Below, piece by piece: positions 34,701 to 47,300 of a stretch of 64,000 nucleotides of DNA (the stretch's first letter is position 1; each line of letters starts with the position of its first letter). Both the position numbers and the translations under genes were made by a program. A model generated the notes under the pieces. That model had not been told where the DNA came from. It saw only the letters and a program-made list of their open reading frames with translations, and made no database searches. The stretch is taken from assembly GCF_000972845.2 (NCBI RefSeq), contig NC_040018.1:12559157-12623156 (forward strand), given 5' to 3'. This stretch comes from Larimichthys crocea (Eukaryota > Chordata > Actinopteri > Sciaenidae).

Positions 34701-37700
34701 ATGTCATGACAAACTGTCTAAATACTACAAACTACTTTAAGAAGAGGAAACTGTTGTGTACAGTAATATGATGTCAAGCTTAAACACCAATTAAATGCAA
34801 CAGACTGAAGGTTGTACAAGTGTGTTGCTTTTTGTTTGCACGTTAACAGGTTGTGACTGACACGCAGCAGATGTAACACCGACAGTGTGAGCTGTAGGTT
34901 TATTTTGGAGAAGAACGGCGTGGAAAGCAGAGACAGAAAGCATGTCCCACATCGGCTCTATTCCTGATTATCCTTGTCTTTTCGCACTGTGAACCACTTT
35001 GTAACTGTTGTTTTGTAAAGTGCTTTTTACAGCAAATCCTTTTATTAATGAGGAACAAACATTCCTAAAATGCTAGTTCCCATACCGGGAGTCGAACCCG
35101 GGCCGCCTGGGTGAAAACCAGGAATCCTGACCGCTAGACCATATGGGAGCCATAACTCTACTCCTAAACAATAAGTTCACATTTTGCTAATATGATGTCT
35201 TATTTTTTCATCAAGATTAACTTGTGTTAACTCTTCATCATTTTTATGTGTATTACTGTAAAATGTCATTTAAAATAATATATAACATCATCTTTGTAAC
35301 CGCCTGCCAATCAAAACATCATTCATCACATAATCTGACAAACAACACTTACAATGGAAAACTGAAATATTTAATCTAATGGGATGATTTAAGATTTGAG
35401 GTTGTTATTTTTATTGGATAATAAAAAAGTATTAGTATTGTCAATAGGTTTTTAAATACATCTTGCAAAAGAGAAGCCCATAAACTAATGCTATTTTTGA
35501 GTTTTTGGCAAAGAAAAGTTGGGCAGCTCCTGTCTAATGAACCCTCTGTGGAACACATCAAAGGTTCAAAGTTCATCAGAGTCACCTCTGTGACTCACTG
35601 TCATGAGCAGTCTGTACAGAGGACATCATCACATTGACACGGATTGAACATGTCCTACTACTGACACTAACGCTGTAATTAACAAGGAAAACATCTGTCT
35701 TGGTAGAGCGAGATGATTTGTCACTTATTCACCTTCGTCTGACTCGCTGTCGGAGTCCTGATTGATGATGTCATTCCTCTGCTCCAACGCTTGCTCAAGA
35801 GCTGCCTGAAGTTTCCGCGGCAACAGCGAGGCCTCATCGTCCATCTATAAACAAGGGAAAACACTGCAGTCACCAGTGATAAACAACCATGTTTGGAGAA
35901 CCAGTTTCAAAGGCACAGAGCTACAACAGAGAACCGCACCACGTAACACAGTCTTTCTCTTACAAACGAAAAGTTGATTTCATAAGCAATAAAACTCAAT
36001 ACATTCATGAGCAAAACCCCTGACCCCCCAAAATTTCTGCTTCAGCCTTACTTTGTCGTGGTAACTTATGATGGATAACAATGCTAGCTTTAGATATCGG
36101 TCCCAGACTTTTGCTGCTGTACTACATTTAAGCACTTTAAAAAAAGTTTTTTTAATTAAGGGACATTGCCATTATCTTGCCATAGGTGCCACTGTTAAGA
36201 AAAGTTATATAGTCTAGCTTTAAGGTCAGTCTTTACTCTCTACCTTACCTGTCGGATGAATTTGTCAGTTCCCAGGTCAACCATTAAAGCCTGAGAAAGA
36301 GACAAGAAGAGCACATCATTCCTCAGATTCCCTTGGAAACTGTTCTTTTTATCTTAAAGTAGGACTGTTTGTTTATTTTTAGCAAAATAAATATCACTTT
36401 CAAAGAAGCTACACCACAAAAACCTCAATATGAAACACATTTCTTGAAGAAGCTTGTCCCAGAAATGTATTCATGAGAAAACCAGCAACAGGATGAGTGA
36501 CATAAGCAGACAGCAGATGTTGCTGAGAGCTCATTAACAGGTCGTCGTTAACTGTGACTCATATTGTCTTTTCACAGGGGCTGAGAGATACACTCAGATG
36601 TAGCCAAAGCTGATAAGATAAATCTTAAACAACTTTCATAATCATACCAGCTGCGAGCCTAATACCTGAGTGATTCACAGGAATATTTATCGTGAATCAG
36701 GATTAGAATGAGAAGCAGGTCAGTGGTGCCCTGACATTGGTAAGAAAAATAATAAAAATATATTTAATTAACTGGTTGGTTGTTATTTCTGTCTGACAAC
36801 TTTTATTACATTACAGTTTCATTGTTCAAATGTTTTTTTTTTCCGTCCAGCAGTGTGGTTTTGGCTTTTGCAATTGACTTGTGCTATTGGCTGATCTGGA
36901 GGCAGGTGACTAATATGGCGGCAGCCCCCTGCCCGTCCCCTCCTATAAAACCAACATCTCTTCAGACTGTGCCCTGCTAGACAGCTGATAATCCCTGACA
37001 GACACACACACACACCTGATACTCAGACACTCCGCTAACTTTACTAATGCTACAATGTCTAAAAATGTGACCTCAGCTTTGAATTCCTTTGGTTGAAGGC
37101 CACCTGGCTGGTTCAGTCATAAAATAAGACCAGAGGCAGAAGACAATCGGACAGGCAATTTATAATGCAATTACTCTCAATCTGCATTGTTGTCATTTAT
37201 TGGGCGGGATACAAATATCGATTATTCCAAAAAACAGGCTTCAGAGAGACAGAGACAGAAAAATCAGGGACATTTAGATGTAGAATGTAGGAAATTAGTA
37301 TGAAATGTAAAATGTACAGTCTGGAAAAAAAAAAATTCTCAGGGATAGTCTGAAAAGACGCATCTCACCTCTTCCACAGGTAACTCCTTGAGCTTCGGCA
37401 AAGAACTTGACAGCAGCCCTACCAGGAAGGGAGTGGGACAGCAAACAATATCCAACATGGACCCTGGCAGCACAGGGATGAAGGTGTGCTGCCAGGAGAA
37501 GGGGTAGAGCAGCGCCACCACTGCATGCATGCAGCTGGACAGGGTACTGATGATGGGAGACCAAAAAAAAAAAAGACAGACACCATTAATCACCTGCACA
37601 CTCACACAACAACGCCCTGCAGAGGCCACACCAGATTAAACTGAACACAGTCAAAACAGGGACTTTTTTTTCCAGGCTGAAAGGGGAGTGGGAGTGGTGG

Positions 37701-40700
37701 TTTATATGATAACAACAATTTCCTAAAAATACCGCCTACTGCAGTCATGAGTCCTTGAAAATGTTTAATTATCCTTAAATCATTTAACTGGGCCTACATA
37801 CTGAACTATACGAGCACAAATAGAATATTTCCATTGCTAAGCTATTTTCCCTGGTTAAAAGACTTCTTGATCCTCTTTTCCCTGAAACAGTTATTTTATA
37901 TGAGGCAGAACGGCACAACTATGTACTCTGGCTTTGACACTTTGTTCTTCCCGCAGCTCATCATCTAAGCCACTTCTTCCTCTTAAGACTTTAACGCCAT
38001 CAACTACAAACCACAGCGAGGATGGGTAAGCACAGTAAAACGCATTATTGTGACATTACTCTTTGTCTGCAGGGGTGGCATGACTCTGACATGTTGCTAT
38101 AGTTAAGTTGGAGGCTTGTTGACACAATACAAAAAAAAGCACCAATTTGGTTTAGCTCCGACAGCTGTGGTATAAAATTGAGATCACAAATAGCAGCCCG
38201 TCTTTCTCACGATCCAACGCTTGTTGACAGTGGCTGACCCTCCTCCCCTCTGTCCTCTACATACTGTCCAATCCATGTACACAAAGAGAGTGAAAATAAA
38301 CTGTGGGTCCAATCATACATACACACAAACACACACACAGTAGAGTACTAAATCAGTGTGGATCAAGAACAAGCTCAGGGATCAAACATGGTATGCAAAC
38401 GCACCCCGCTTGAGATATATACACTTTTAATGAGGAATGTTTTCCATGGTCGCTGTCATCAACAGCAGACAGAACTTCCAAGTAAACACAAGTTACTCCC
38501 TTTTATGTGACCTCATTCACACTGAGTTTGTGCTCAAACTTTAACTACGTTTCAGAGCAACATACAGAGAACAGAGCAGTCTAATCAATGCACAGAGATA
38601 AATGACAAACTCCCACAGACTTTTCCACTCCATCCGTTCAGGCTTCATGTTTGCCACAGGCCTTTCCATCTTAACTTCCCATGAGTCAAATTGCCAAGAT
38701 TAAAATGTGTTTTCTTGACAGGGTAAAATAGAATTACACCAGTAAAAACCCAAAGGCTACAATAACCACAGCGTTCAGTCTTTTTAGGCCTTTTCCAGTT
38801 CACTCATAACATGAAGCACTTGCAGCTTTGCTTTGGCCGGTCTGATTTCCATTTGCCTGAGGAGGGCTTGATAATTCCTAACAGATCCCGTCTCCTGGGT
38901 TTGACGAGTTCCAACAGGGAGTGATGGGGCACAGATCTCAGAAAACCTTCGCCACAGGCTACACGCGGCCCTACACACCACTGATACCAAAAGGATCAAT
39001 TACACTCATTCCCCAACCACACACTCTTGGGAGAGGATGAACTTGCAATGAAAACACTGTGCACTACCAGAGGTTGCCACTCAACTCTGGAAAGAGAGAG
39101 GGACATTCCCGTTAGATCCAGACCCAAACTTCAGATCCCCAGACCACATATGGGTCATAAAAAAAGAAGAAAATGCTCTCAAGCCTTTGTGTCTATCTAG
39201 AGGGTGAGATAAGTAAATAAGTAACAAAATATTAAACATTGTGAATGAAATATTTTAATTAGACAGCGTGAGCAGAGGAAGATTTCAGACAATCCTTATT
39301 TGATGATGCTTTATTGTTTTAGGTTTGTATATGTAGATACATATCGAGGTTACAGTGTGGTTCTATCAGATGGGATTATGTTGTATGGTGGGTTTTTTTT
39401 ATCCATGAAAGAGGAGTATGGAAATATTGGTCAGTTGGTTCCACCACTTTGATCCAACAACTACTGAATGGATTTCATTATAATCTTCTATGACCAAACC
39501 TCTGCAAAACTAATAAAATCCCCATCAGCCTCGGCTGCACTTTGTGTTTAGTACTAATTAGCGAAAGTTAGCATGTTAACATCGTCACTGTGCTAGAATG
39601 CTTACGTTAGCATGTAGCTCAAAGCAAAAGAGAAACCCAAGAAAATCCAAAGCAACATTGGTTGGTGCATTGGGTGGAAAATAAGATTTTATCATAGCAA
39701 GGTGATACAAAGTTTGTGAGAAAGAACCCTTCTGTCCTTTAAATGTTTTACCACAAAATTGCACAACACAAACTAACTCTTAAAGATTCATTTGATTCAT
39801 TTCAATCTGATTGCACACTTAGATCTCATCAAAAATTATGGCTCCGTTCTCAGGGAAAGAAAGAATAATCATTTCTGCAGAGGTGAGGTCCGTGCAGAGC
39901 TGTTATGTGTTGAGCTTTTGGAACTAATCCTGACATATTAGCTCTCATAGTTCTGCCAGGCCTGCTTTAGAGTGTGTGAGGCTGAACTGGCAGATACTCC
40001 AGGAAACACGGGATCGAGAGACTTAGTCTGTGAAGCCCAGAGGAGGAGGGAAAATTTCAGTGTCCGAGACGGGGAGAGGGAGGGAGGCAAAAGCCTGCAT
40101 CACCTGATGGTTCACAGCTCGACTAAAGCACTGCACTGTGTCTACCAGTCCTGGCAAGGCTAAGACTGATTCCATAGACAGAGGACAAAGAGGACCAGAC
40201 AGCGAGCATACTAAACCACAGCTGTCAGACACCAGCTGTGCTGCAAGGCTCCACAAAACCATTTTTCAGTGTTAAAGGTCTCCCCGAGCTCAAAATAACA
40301 CCTAGAAATCATATAAAGATGCAGCAGAGTACATATAGACCTATAGGATTCCTACGACAAGCTGCATATGGTTTATTTTTATCCTCTAGCTGAATGTTTT
40401 CTGCTCCCTTAGTCCCTAAATGGTTTTCCCTCACTTCCTGTCTTTAAGGATCTCCAGCCACTGGCTCTCTGGCTCCACAGAAGGCAACAGCAGAAGCCAT
40501 TTTACAATGAGAAATGGCTTCCCGATGGGAAACTCTATACATGTTCTTATTAAAACCACAATAACGTCTGAGTTTGATCAGCGCTGTCTAGAGAGCAGAT
40601 GAATGTGTGCAGGTGTTTGTGTATGTGAGTCTCTACATGTGGGTTTAAACATTCATGAGAACGGGGCTGATGTAAAAATCAGCTGGTCAGGCTCTCGTAA

Positions 40701-41989
40701 TGGCCAAGTCTTTCTGTACTCTTTGAAAGACAGAAACATTTCACATGTTTACAGTGTGTTGATTTCACTCTAACTCTGAGTTAAATACCACATGGGGAAC
40801 CGGTTTAGTTGTTGAAAGTGGTTTTGGCTTCGTGCCAGCTGTGCAGAGCGTGTTACAGAACAGGACCTAATGAAACGAGTAGGCTACCAAGCTCATTGAT
40901 TAGGAAAGAGCCAGCAGCAGTGGTAATAATTCTACCTGTCTGAGAGTAGGGTCAACATTAATTACAATACTGCAGCTGCAGAACGTGTTAGTGCCTGCTG
41001 GATCTTTTGAGTGTCTCTGCAGCCTCTAGCGCCACACAAGTCAGCTTGATTAATTCACCACGGCCATGAGAAGAGCCTTAAGAAGCCATTGTTTAGTTTC
41101 CCTCTACAGTCGCCTCCCTTTTTCCTCTTACCCTCTCTTTTTCTCTCAAACACAGGCGCCTCATCTTTCACTATATTTCTTATTCCTCTTCTTTGCTACA
41201 TCAATCAATATGTGAGATAGCTACCTCCTGTAACAGGACATGTCTGCAATCAAATATCATTTCATCACAGCTTGAGTCTGTTTCAAATACTGCAGGGAAG
41301 ATGACAATGGAGTCAGATCAGGGAAAGTCATTCAGATGCAAGGCGTAGTAACACTTTAACTGTAGTAAGTAAAGCATTTCACTGCCATGCCAAGAGATAA
41401 ATCCAGACATGCACATACAATTTGCTAACCGTCCTCAGCTCTAGCCTGAGGACTTGCAGAGGCTGTTTACATAACTCTGCAACCCTGACAAAACTCATTC
41501 AGCATCCGCAAGTCAATTTAGTTAAGCAGTTATAGAGTGACATAGCTGATGATGAATTTATGTGATTAGGCTTCTAACTTGTTATTACAGGCATCGGACA
41601 GTGAATGATCACACAGTGATCAGAAATTGTGCGTGCAGACTTTCATGTAGAGGCAACAACGACCGTGGAAAACACAACAAATCCTTGAGTGTAATGTTAC
41701 AAGAGTTAAGTGAACGCATCGCGCCAAAGAAACAAGCGATAGAAGACCCCACAGAAAACGACTGCCTAACATGGTTTTTCCTCCCGCTTCCTCTTTGTAT
41801 TGGGTATACATTTCAAGTGAAAGAAACATACATCATGTTCTGCTGGCGAGGTATTTTGGGAATGGATTATGTACCCGAGCTCCAGAGGGAGCAGCCCTTT
41901 TATCATAGGCATTAATGCTGCAGTGAGGCCCTGTCACTGTTTTTAAAAGAAAACCAAAACACAGGAGCTCTGCATGTACGCATGCATGC

Positions 41990-42030
<41 letters not shown>

Positions 42031-44313
42031 TGGTTTGAGGAGATCATACAGTAAGCACGACTGCATATTTAAGACACAAAATTATATAACTAACATTTGT
42101 AATTTTCATTTTTGTAGTTATTTCAGTATTCTGCAACATAATTTGTAGCCTGAATTGTACTTTATGGTTTAACTGTTTAACTGTTGTTCTGCTTCATAGT
42201 AATTTAACCATTTGCCAATCTGAATTTGAATGGTGGCTCACAATGACAATAACATACTGATGTTTAGCTGGTATAGTGTTTACCATGTTTGCCGTTTTAG
42301 TTTAGTGTGTTAGTGTGTTGACAACAAAAAAGGGCAGCAGAGGGCGATGAGGATGTCATTAGTTTTCCAGGTATTTGGTCATAAATAAAAATTTTGACCT
42401 GATGATGGCGCTTCAGAAAGTTATTACAGTTTATCCTGAGGCGAACATTCATGAGAATCTATCCAACAGTTGTTGAGACATTTCACCACAAATGTGAACC
42501 TCACGGTAGTGACTGAACTTTGCTGTCAGGAAGCAAGCATTGACAAATCGCATATTTGCCCATATAGTCATACCATCACTGTCTTAGACATTCGATCATG
42601 ATGATACTGTAACATGAGTTACTCAATGATTCCCACCCAGTGACTCCTTGATGTTATCACCTCTGTTTGGAAGGAATTTCTCCAGGGACGCAGAGAGTGC
42701 TGTAGCTCATACATAGGGAGTGAACGTGGCATCGTAAGTCAAACGGTGACAGTCGAGGCACAGATCACAGAGGGCAGAGTCGCACACACAGGAAGTGCAT
42801 TCCTTCTCCTCACAGTCACTGCCCCCACTGATGTTTGTTTAAACTGTGCTTTGATACATGGAGAGATTACTTCTCCGCTCAAATCTCCTCCCACTCCACC
42901 CTCGCCTCCAATGCTCTAAAAGTACTGCTCTCTTTTCTGTAACAAGAGGACAGACTGGGACACAGAGTCCTTGGAGAATCTTATCGGCCGATCCATATCC
43001 TCTTCTGGCAGTGACTCTCACTGGTGTGATCCACTTCACTTCTGGTATCATAACTGGCAGCTTATTGACTCACAAGGTAACTAAGTGATCTGTTGCCTGA
43101 CTTTCTGATAATAATCAATACATGATAATCAAAACCCACATGGCACATCAACCACAGCATAATGCTTCTATTGTGTGTGGAGAAAAGTTATTGCATCTGC
43201 CAATCACCTGCCAGGATTAGTCTAAAGGAACGGGCTGAAGGACAGAAGTTGACCGTCACCTGGCTGGCTGGCTGTAATAGAAAGATATAAAAGAATCTAT
43301 TACATGGCTCCTATTGATGAAACACAATATTTGGTTTGGCCATGTTACTCTAAAATCTGTACAGAGACTCAAAATAAAAAGTCACAGATCCAATCACACT
43401 GCTGAAAAAGATGAAAAAGGATAACTGACCCTCACTGCAAAGGGACAAGAACTAATCATGGAGCCTCACCTGAGTTTATCAGCCACAAAGATGACTCTAC
43501 GCTCCAGCAACAGGGAGGCAAAGACTCGTATAACCTGCCGTACACTGAGGCAGCTGAACAGACTGTCAAAGTCCACGTGTTCCAGTCTGGAGTCGGTGGG
43601 CCGCCTCAGCTCAATGACCTGAATGACCACAAAAGAAATATGAAATTTAAATCAGCACAGTTTGTGGTGCTAATGAACTAACAAGTGTATCTTAAATTAT
43701 TTGGGGTAATGGGTGTAATTAAAGTTGTGAAAGATTAAGCAGTTGGTTTCTGCTTCGTCAGCAGCTCTGACCTCATTTCCTGCACCGGGCAGAAAGGTCT
43801 TAACTTTGATAATCTTCCCTGGTGCAGGAAAGGGCGACTCCATCAGACTCCTCATGAAGGGGTAGACCAGGGCTGCTGAGACGCCTCGCCGTCTCTCTAC
43901 CTCATCCAGGATCTGAACATGGCAGGACAGAACACAGTTTAATACCAGTTATAACATAAACAACACTCAAGCCACTGGAAATCTGTTAATATGAAATGAT
44001 GGGTTTTATTGCTATCGAATGAATAGCCAAGCAAGACAAAAAAGTGTCCAGTCATAAAGGTTATTGATACACAGAGCCATGGCGACAGTTGATGGAAACA
44101 TATTGCTTGATGACTAGCAATCGTCTGGAACTCAGTATTCATTTTTCTGTTTTGAAAAATAGCAAATGGATTTCTTTCCATGTCTGTGTGATTGGAAAAT
44201 TCCACCCAGTGTGCCTGTCTGCCTGTTCTGGTTCAAGCTGCCTCCTGTCTGGAAAGTTGATTGGAGAATCACTGTTTTCAAGGTCACATGATATCACCTC
44301 TGTGTCCTCTCCA

Positions 44314-44344
<31 letters not shown>

Positions 44345-47300
44345 GCGTTTCAGGTTTGCTGCATCTGAGGTACTCCCTCGCACTCTCTCAATCTGTCACA
44401 GATCCTAAAATCTGATGTAAAATTAGACAAACTGGTTCAAGTACAAAAAAAAGTTTTGTTCACAAATACACATTAAATGCTTACATTTATTTACATGGCA
44501 AATGTAATTATTATAAATATTTTTAGATTTTTCATTTCAGGTTCTAGGTTTTTGCAAGCCTTGGTATATCCCCACACAGCTTGGTTGCAGTCTCAAAGGG
44601 CTTCACAAGGCCGGCCATTATTACAGTTTTTCTCCATTGGTTTGGCTCATTTCTCAAAACAGAAATTACATTCTCAAAACGCTAAGATCAAAACAGTGCT
44701 CCTAAAACAGTTCACTCATGTATCAAAACTAAATTTCTTTCTCATATAAATAGTCAGTACCTCCAAAATGCATCGTCTTTTTGGCATTGTGTGAGCACTG
44801 CAAGTCAAAATGTTTAGGTCGCTGTACTAGTTTTTTTGTCTAGCTAACAGAATACAATTGTGTATAAAACTGAAAAATGAAAGTAAAAAAACAGGATTTT
44901 AGAGTAGCCTCTAAGGTTTGACATCGCACATTGCACTCACACTGCCAAGGAAAGGTAGCCATTTTATTCACACACATAAAGTAATCAGAGTAAAAAGATA
45001 ATATATAAAGCATAATATACTGTTATATAAACACATAAACAAAAACAAGGAAAATTATATGTAGCCTACAGTGCTGTAAATAAATACAGTGTATGGTATT
45101 CATGGCATTATGTTGATATGATTATGTATGAAATGATGCTGACATGTTTTAGAGAGAACAACCATTAGACTGAGAATTAATCAGTTTAGATCAACAGGAT
45201 CTATTCACTCGGAAATTTTGCTAAATGCAGGCTAACTGTACTTAATCATTTGCAAAGATGTACTAAGACATTTGCAATGTGATGAAATTAATGAGAATAT
45301 ATATATATATATTCTCATTAATTTCGATTGTGAACAATTGCCAAGTGGTTTGGAAGTTTGTCCATGTTGTTTTTAAAAATGTAATTTCTGTTTCGAGAAA
45401 TGAGCCAAACCAATAGAGAAAAACTGTAAACTAAATGAATACAGCACATATTTACATGCTGTCTTTGACATAAACAATGATATTTTATATTATTCTGCTC
45501 TGTGTTGGCATCTCTGAGGCAAAAGTGAAGGAAACAATTACTCTGTGAAATCAGAAAGTAAAAAATAAAATAAAATAAATAAAACAAGGTTTACCAGTGA
45601 ACAGGCGTTCAGCAGAAGGTCTGCTGAAAGTCATTTACTTCAGCTGTGAGACGGGTTAACCACAGCTACAACACCACACACAGCTTGCTTACTGTAGCTG
45701 TCTTGTCTACAGTTCATGTGTTTGTGTGTGAGAGTGCACATGATGGTGCGAGGCTGAACTCACCGTGGAGAACAAGTCAAAACAGCCCAGCCTGCTGATG
45801 ACACAGTACACCTCTGGAAGACGAGGTCCTTTCCCAGTCGGCTGCAGGAGAAAGCAACAGAGACTTGTTGGGCACTGGTGTTAAATGAGACACATTCACA
45901 GATGTTCTTAAAACATCTGTCTGCAAACACATTTAAAGGGGAATCAAGCTATGTAGTGTTGCACTTCCATAAGGATGGAGGACTTGCAAGAGTTATTTAA
46001 AAATCAAGACAGCAGACGGCAAGATATCCTGATTTTTTGACCAAATCTGTTTAGTCAATAACATGTATATATAAAGAGTCACATCATGATAACACAATAT
46101 TTAAATAGGTTGTTTAAATACTGTAGATGAAGTCTTTAAATCTTGGCTGTGATCTGAGGTGAAGTCTTTCATGTGGATAGCAGCTTCCTAAACACAGGTG
46201 ATTTATCTGCTCCTGCTGATCATATCTACCTTCCTCTGTACACTCATAGACCATTATGTGCTTCGGGACACAGGCCCTCAAACACAGACACAAATGAACA
46301 CAAGCACTCAAGAAACGCCAATCCACTTGTCCATATTAGGTATACAATTTTCTCCTGTTGTTTCTCCTTCGCTTTTCCAAATGGATGATTAAATCAACTA
46401 TGTGGAGCTTGATTCAAGTCCTCAGGAATGCTCGGTTACTGCCAATGGCTGGTCAGACAGCAGGGAGGAAACAAAGTTACTGGAGGAGAGCAGCTCACCT
46501 CTTCCTCTAGCCTCATTAAAATCTGCTTCTATCAAGATGAATCTCAGATCAACACAGACAGCAGAAAAACATTTTTTTGTCTGGTCAAAGAATTCATCAA
46601 AAGTCCCACTGTTATCCACCACGTACACACACACACAGTGGAGCATACACACTGTAAACATATTCAGAAATCCTAAACGGCAAACAAAAATCACCACCAC
46701 ATTGACAGAATCCCACACAGTCATGCTCTCTGCCCGCAAGCAAAATGGGAAGCTCAACAGAAAACTTCAAAGTGCTCTGCAGCCTCATTATGTAGAGGAA
46801 ATGCTCCACAATGACAAAGTTCGGATTTTTCATGGTTTCTCTTTGTCTCGCCTCTCCTGAGAAACTCTCGTTAAATTGAATGAGTCAATCCTAAGTGGGC
46901 TTTTATCATAAAATATGATATTTTTATGCACTTTATGAGTAGGGCTGAATGTTTGTACTATTAATACTAATTTAATTAGCATGTTGCGACTGCTGATTAG
47001 GATACTGTACGTATGTGATTATGACAAGCCAAGCATATTTTATGATGACAGATTTACATATTTAATATTAAACCACTTTCATGCATTTTTATAGCAACTT
47101 GAACTTCTCAGATAGCCATGTGGTTTGAATGTTTGTTATTCCAGATGTTTCTGTTTCTGCTGCTTGCCATAGGTATTTCCTGGGCAAACCAGAACAATAA
47201 AAGGCTGCAAAGTCCCCCGACATGATCATCATGCTGATCAAGCAGCGATTATAATGAATAGGTGACTTTTTTTTTTTTTTTTAACCTATCTCGTCGAGCA

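Larger units (their letters stand above)
33491..34709. repeat. Tandem duplication, unit 1 (tRNA-Glu plus exon fragment)
   Basis: It begins caaactgtctaaatattac and contains tRNA-Glu, then a MITE, then the conserved block starting ctaatgaaccct, then part of a dennd2b exon. The same order, without the MITE, occurs in 34,710-35,775. The units sit head to tail inside one dennd2b intron. Confidence 0.8.
37547..43469 (-). other. Large dennd2b intron
   Basis: 5.9 kb with no coding signal. It contains two relics of a common fish repeat (39,400-39,640 and 42,215-42,500) and a CA microsatellite at 41,992-42,029. Confidence 0.7.

Noticed and set aside
46402..46860. 152-codon open frame on the plus strand
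   Set aside because: It lies inside a dennd2b intron, contains simple CA-type sequence, has no domain-like features and no exon-like boundaries; likely chance.
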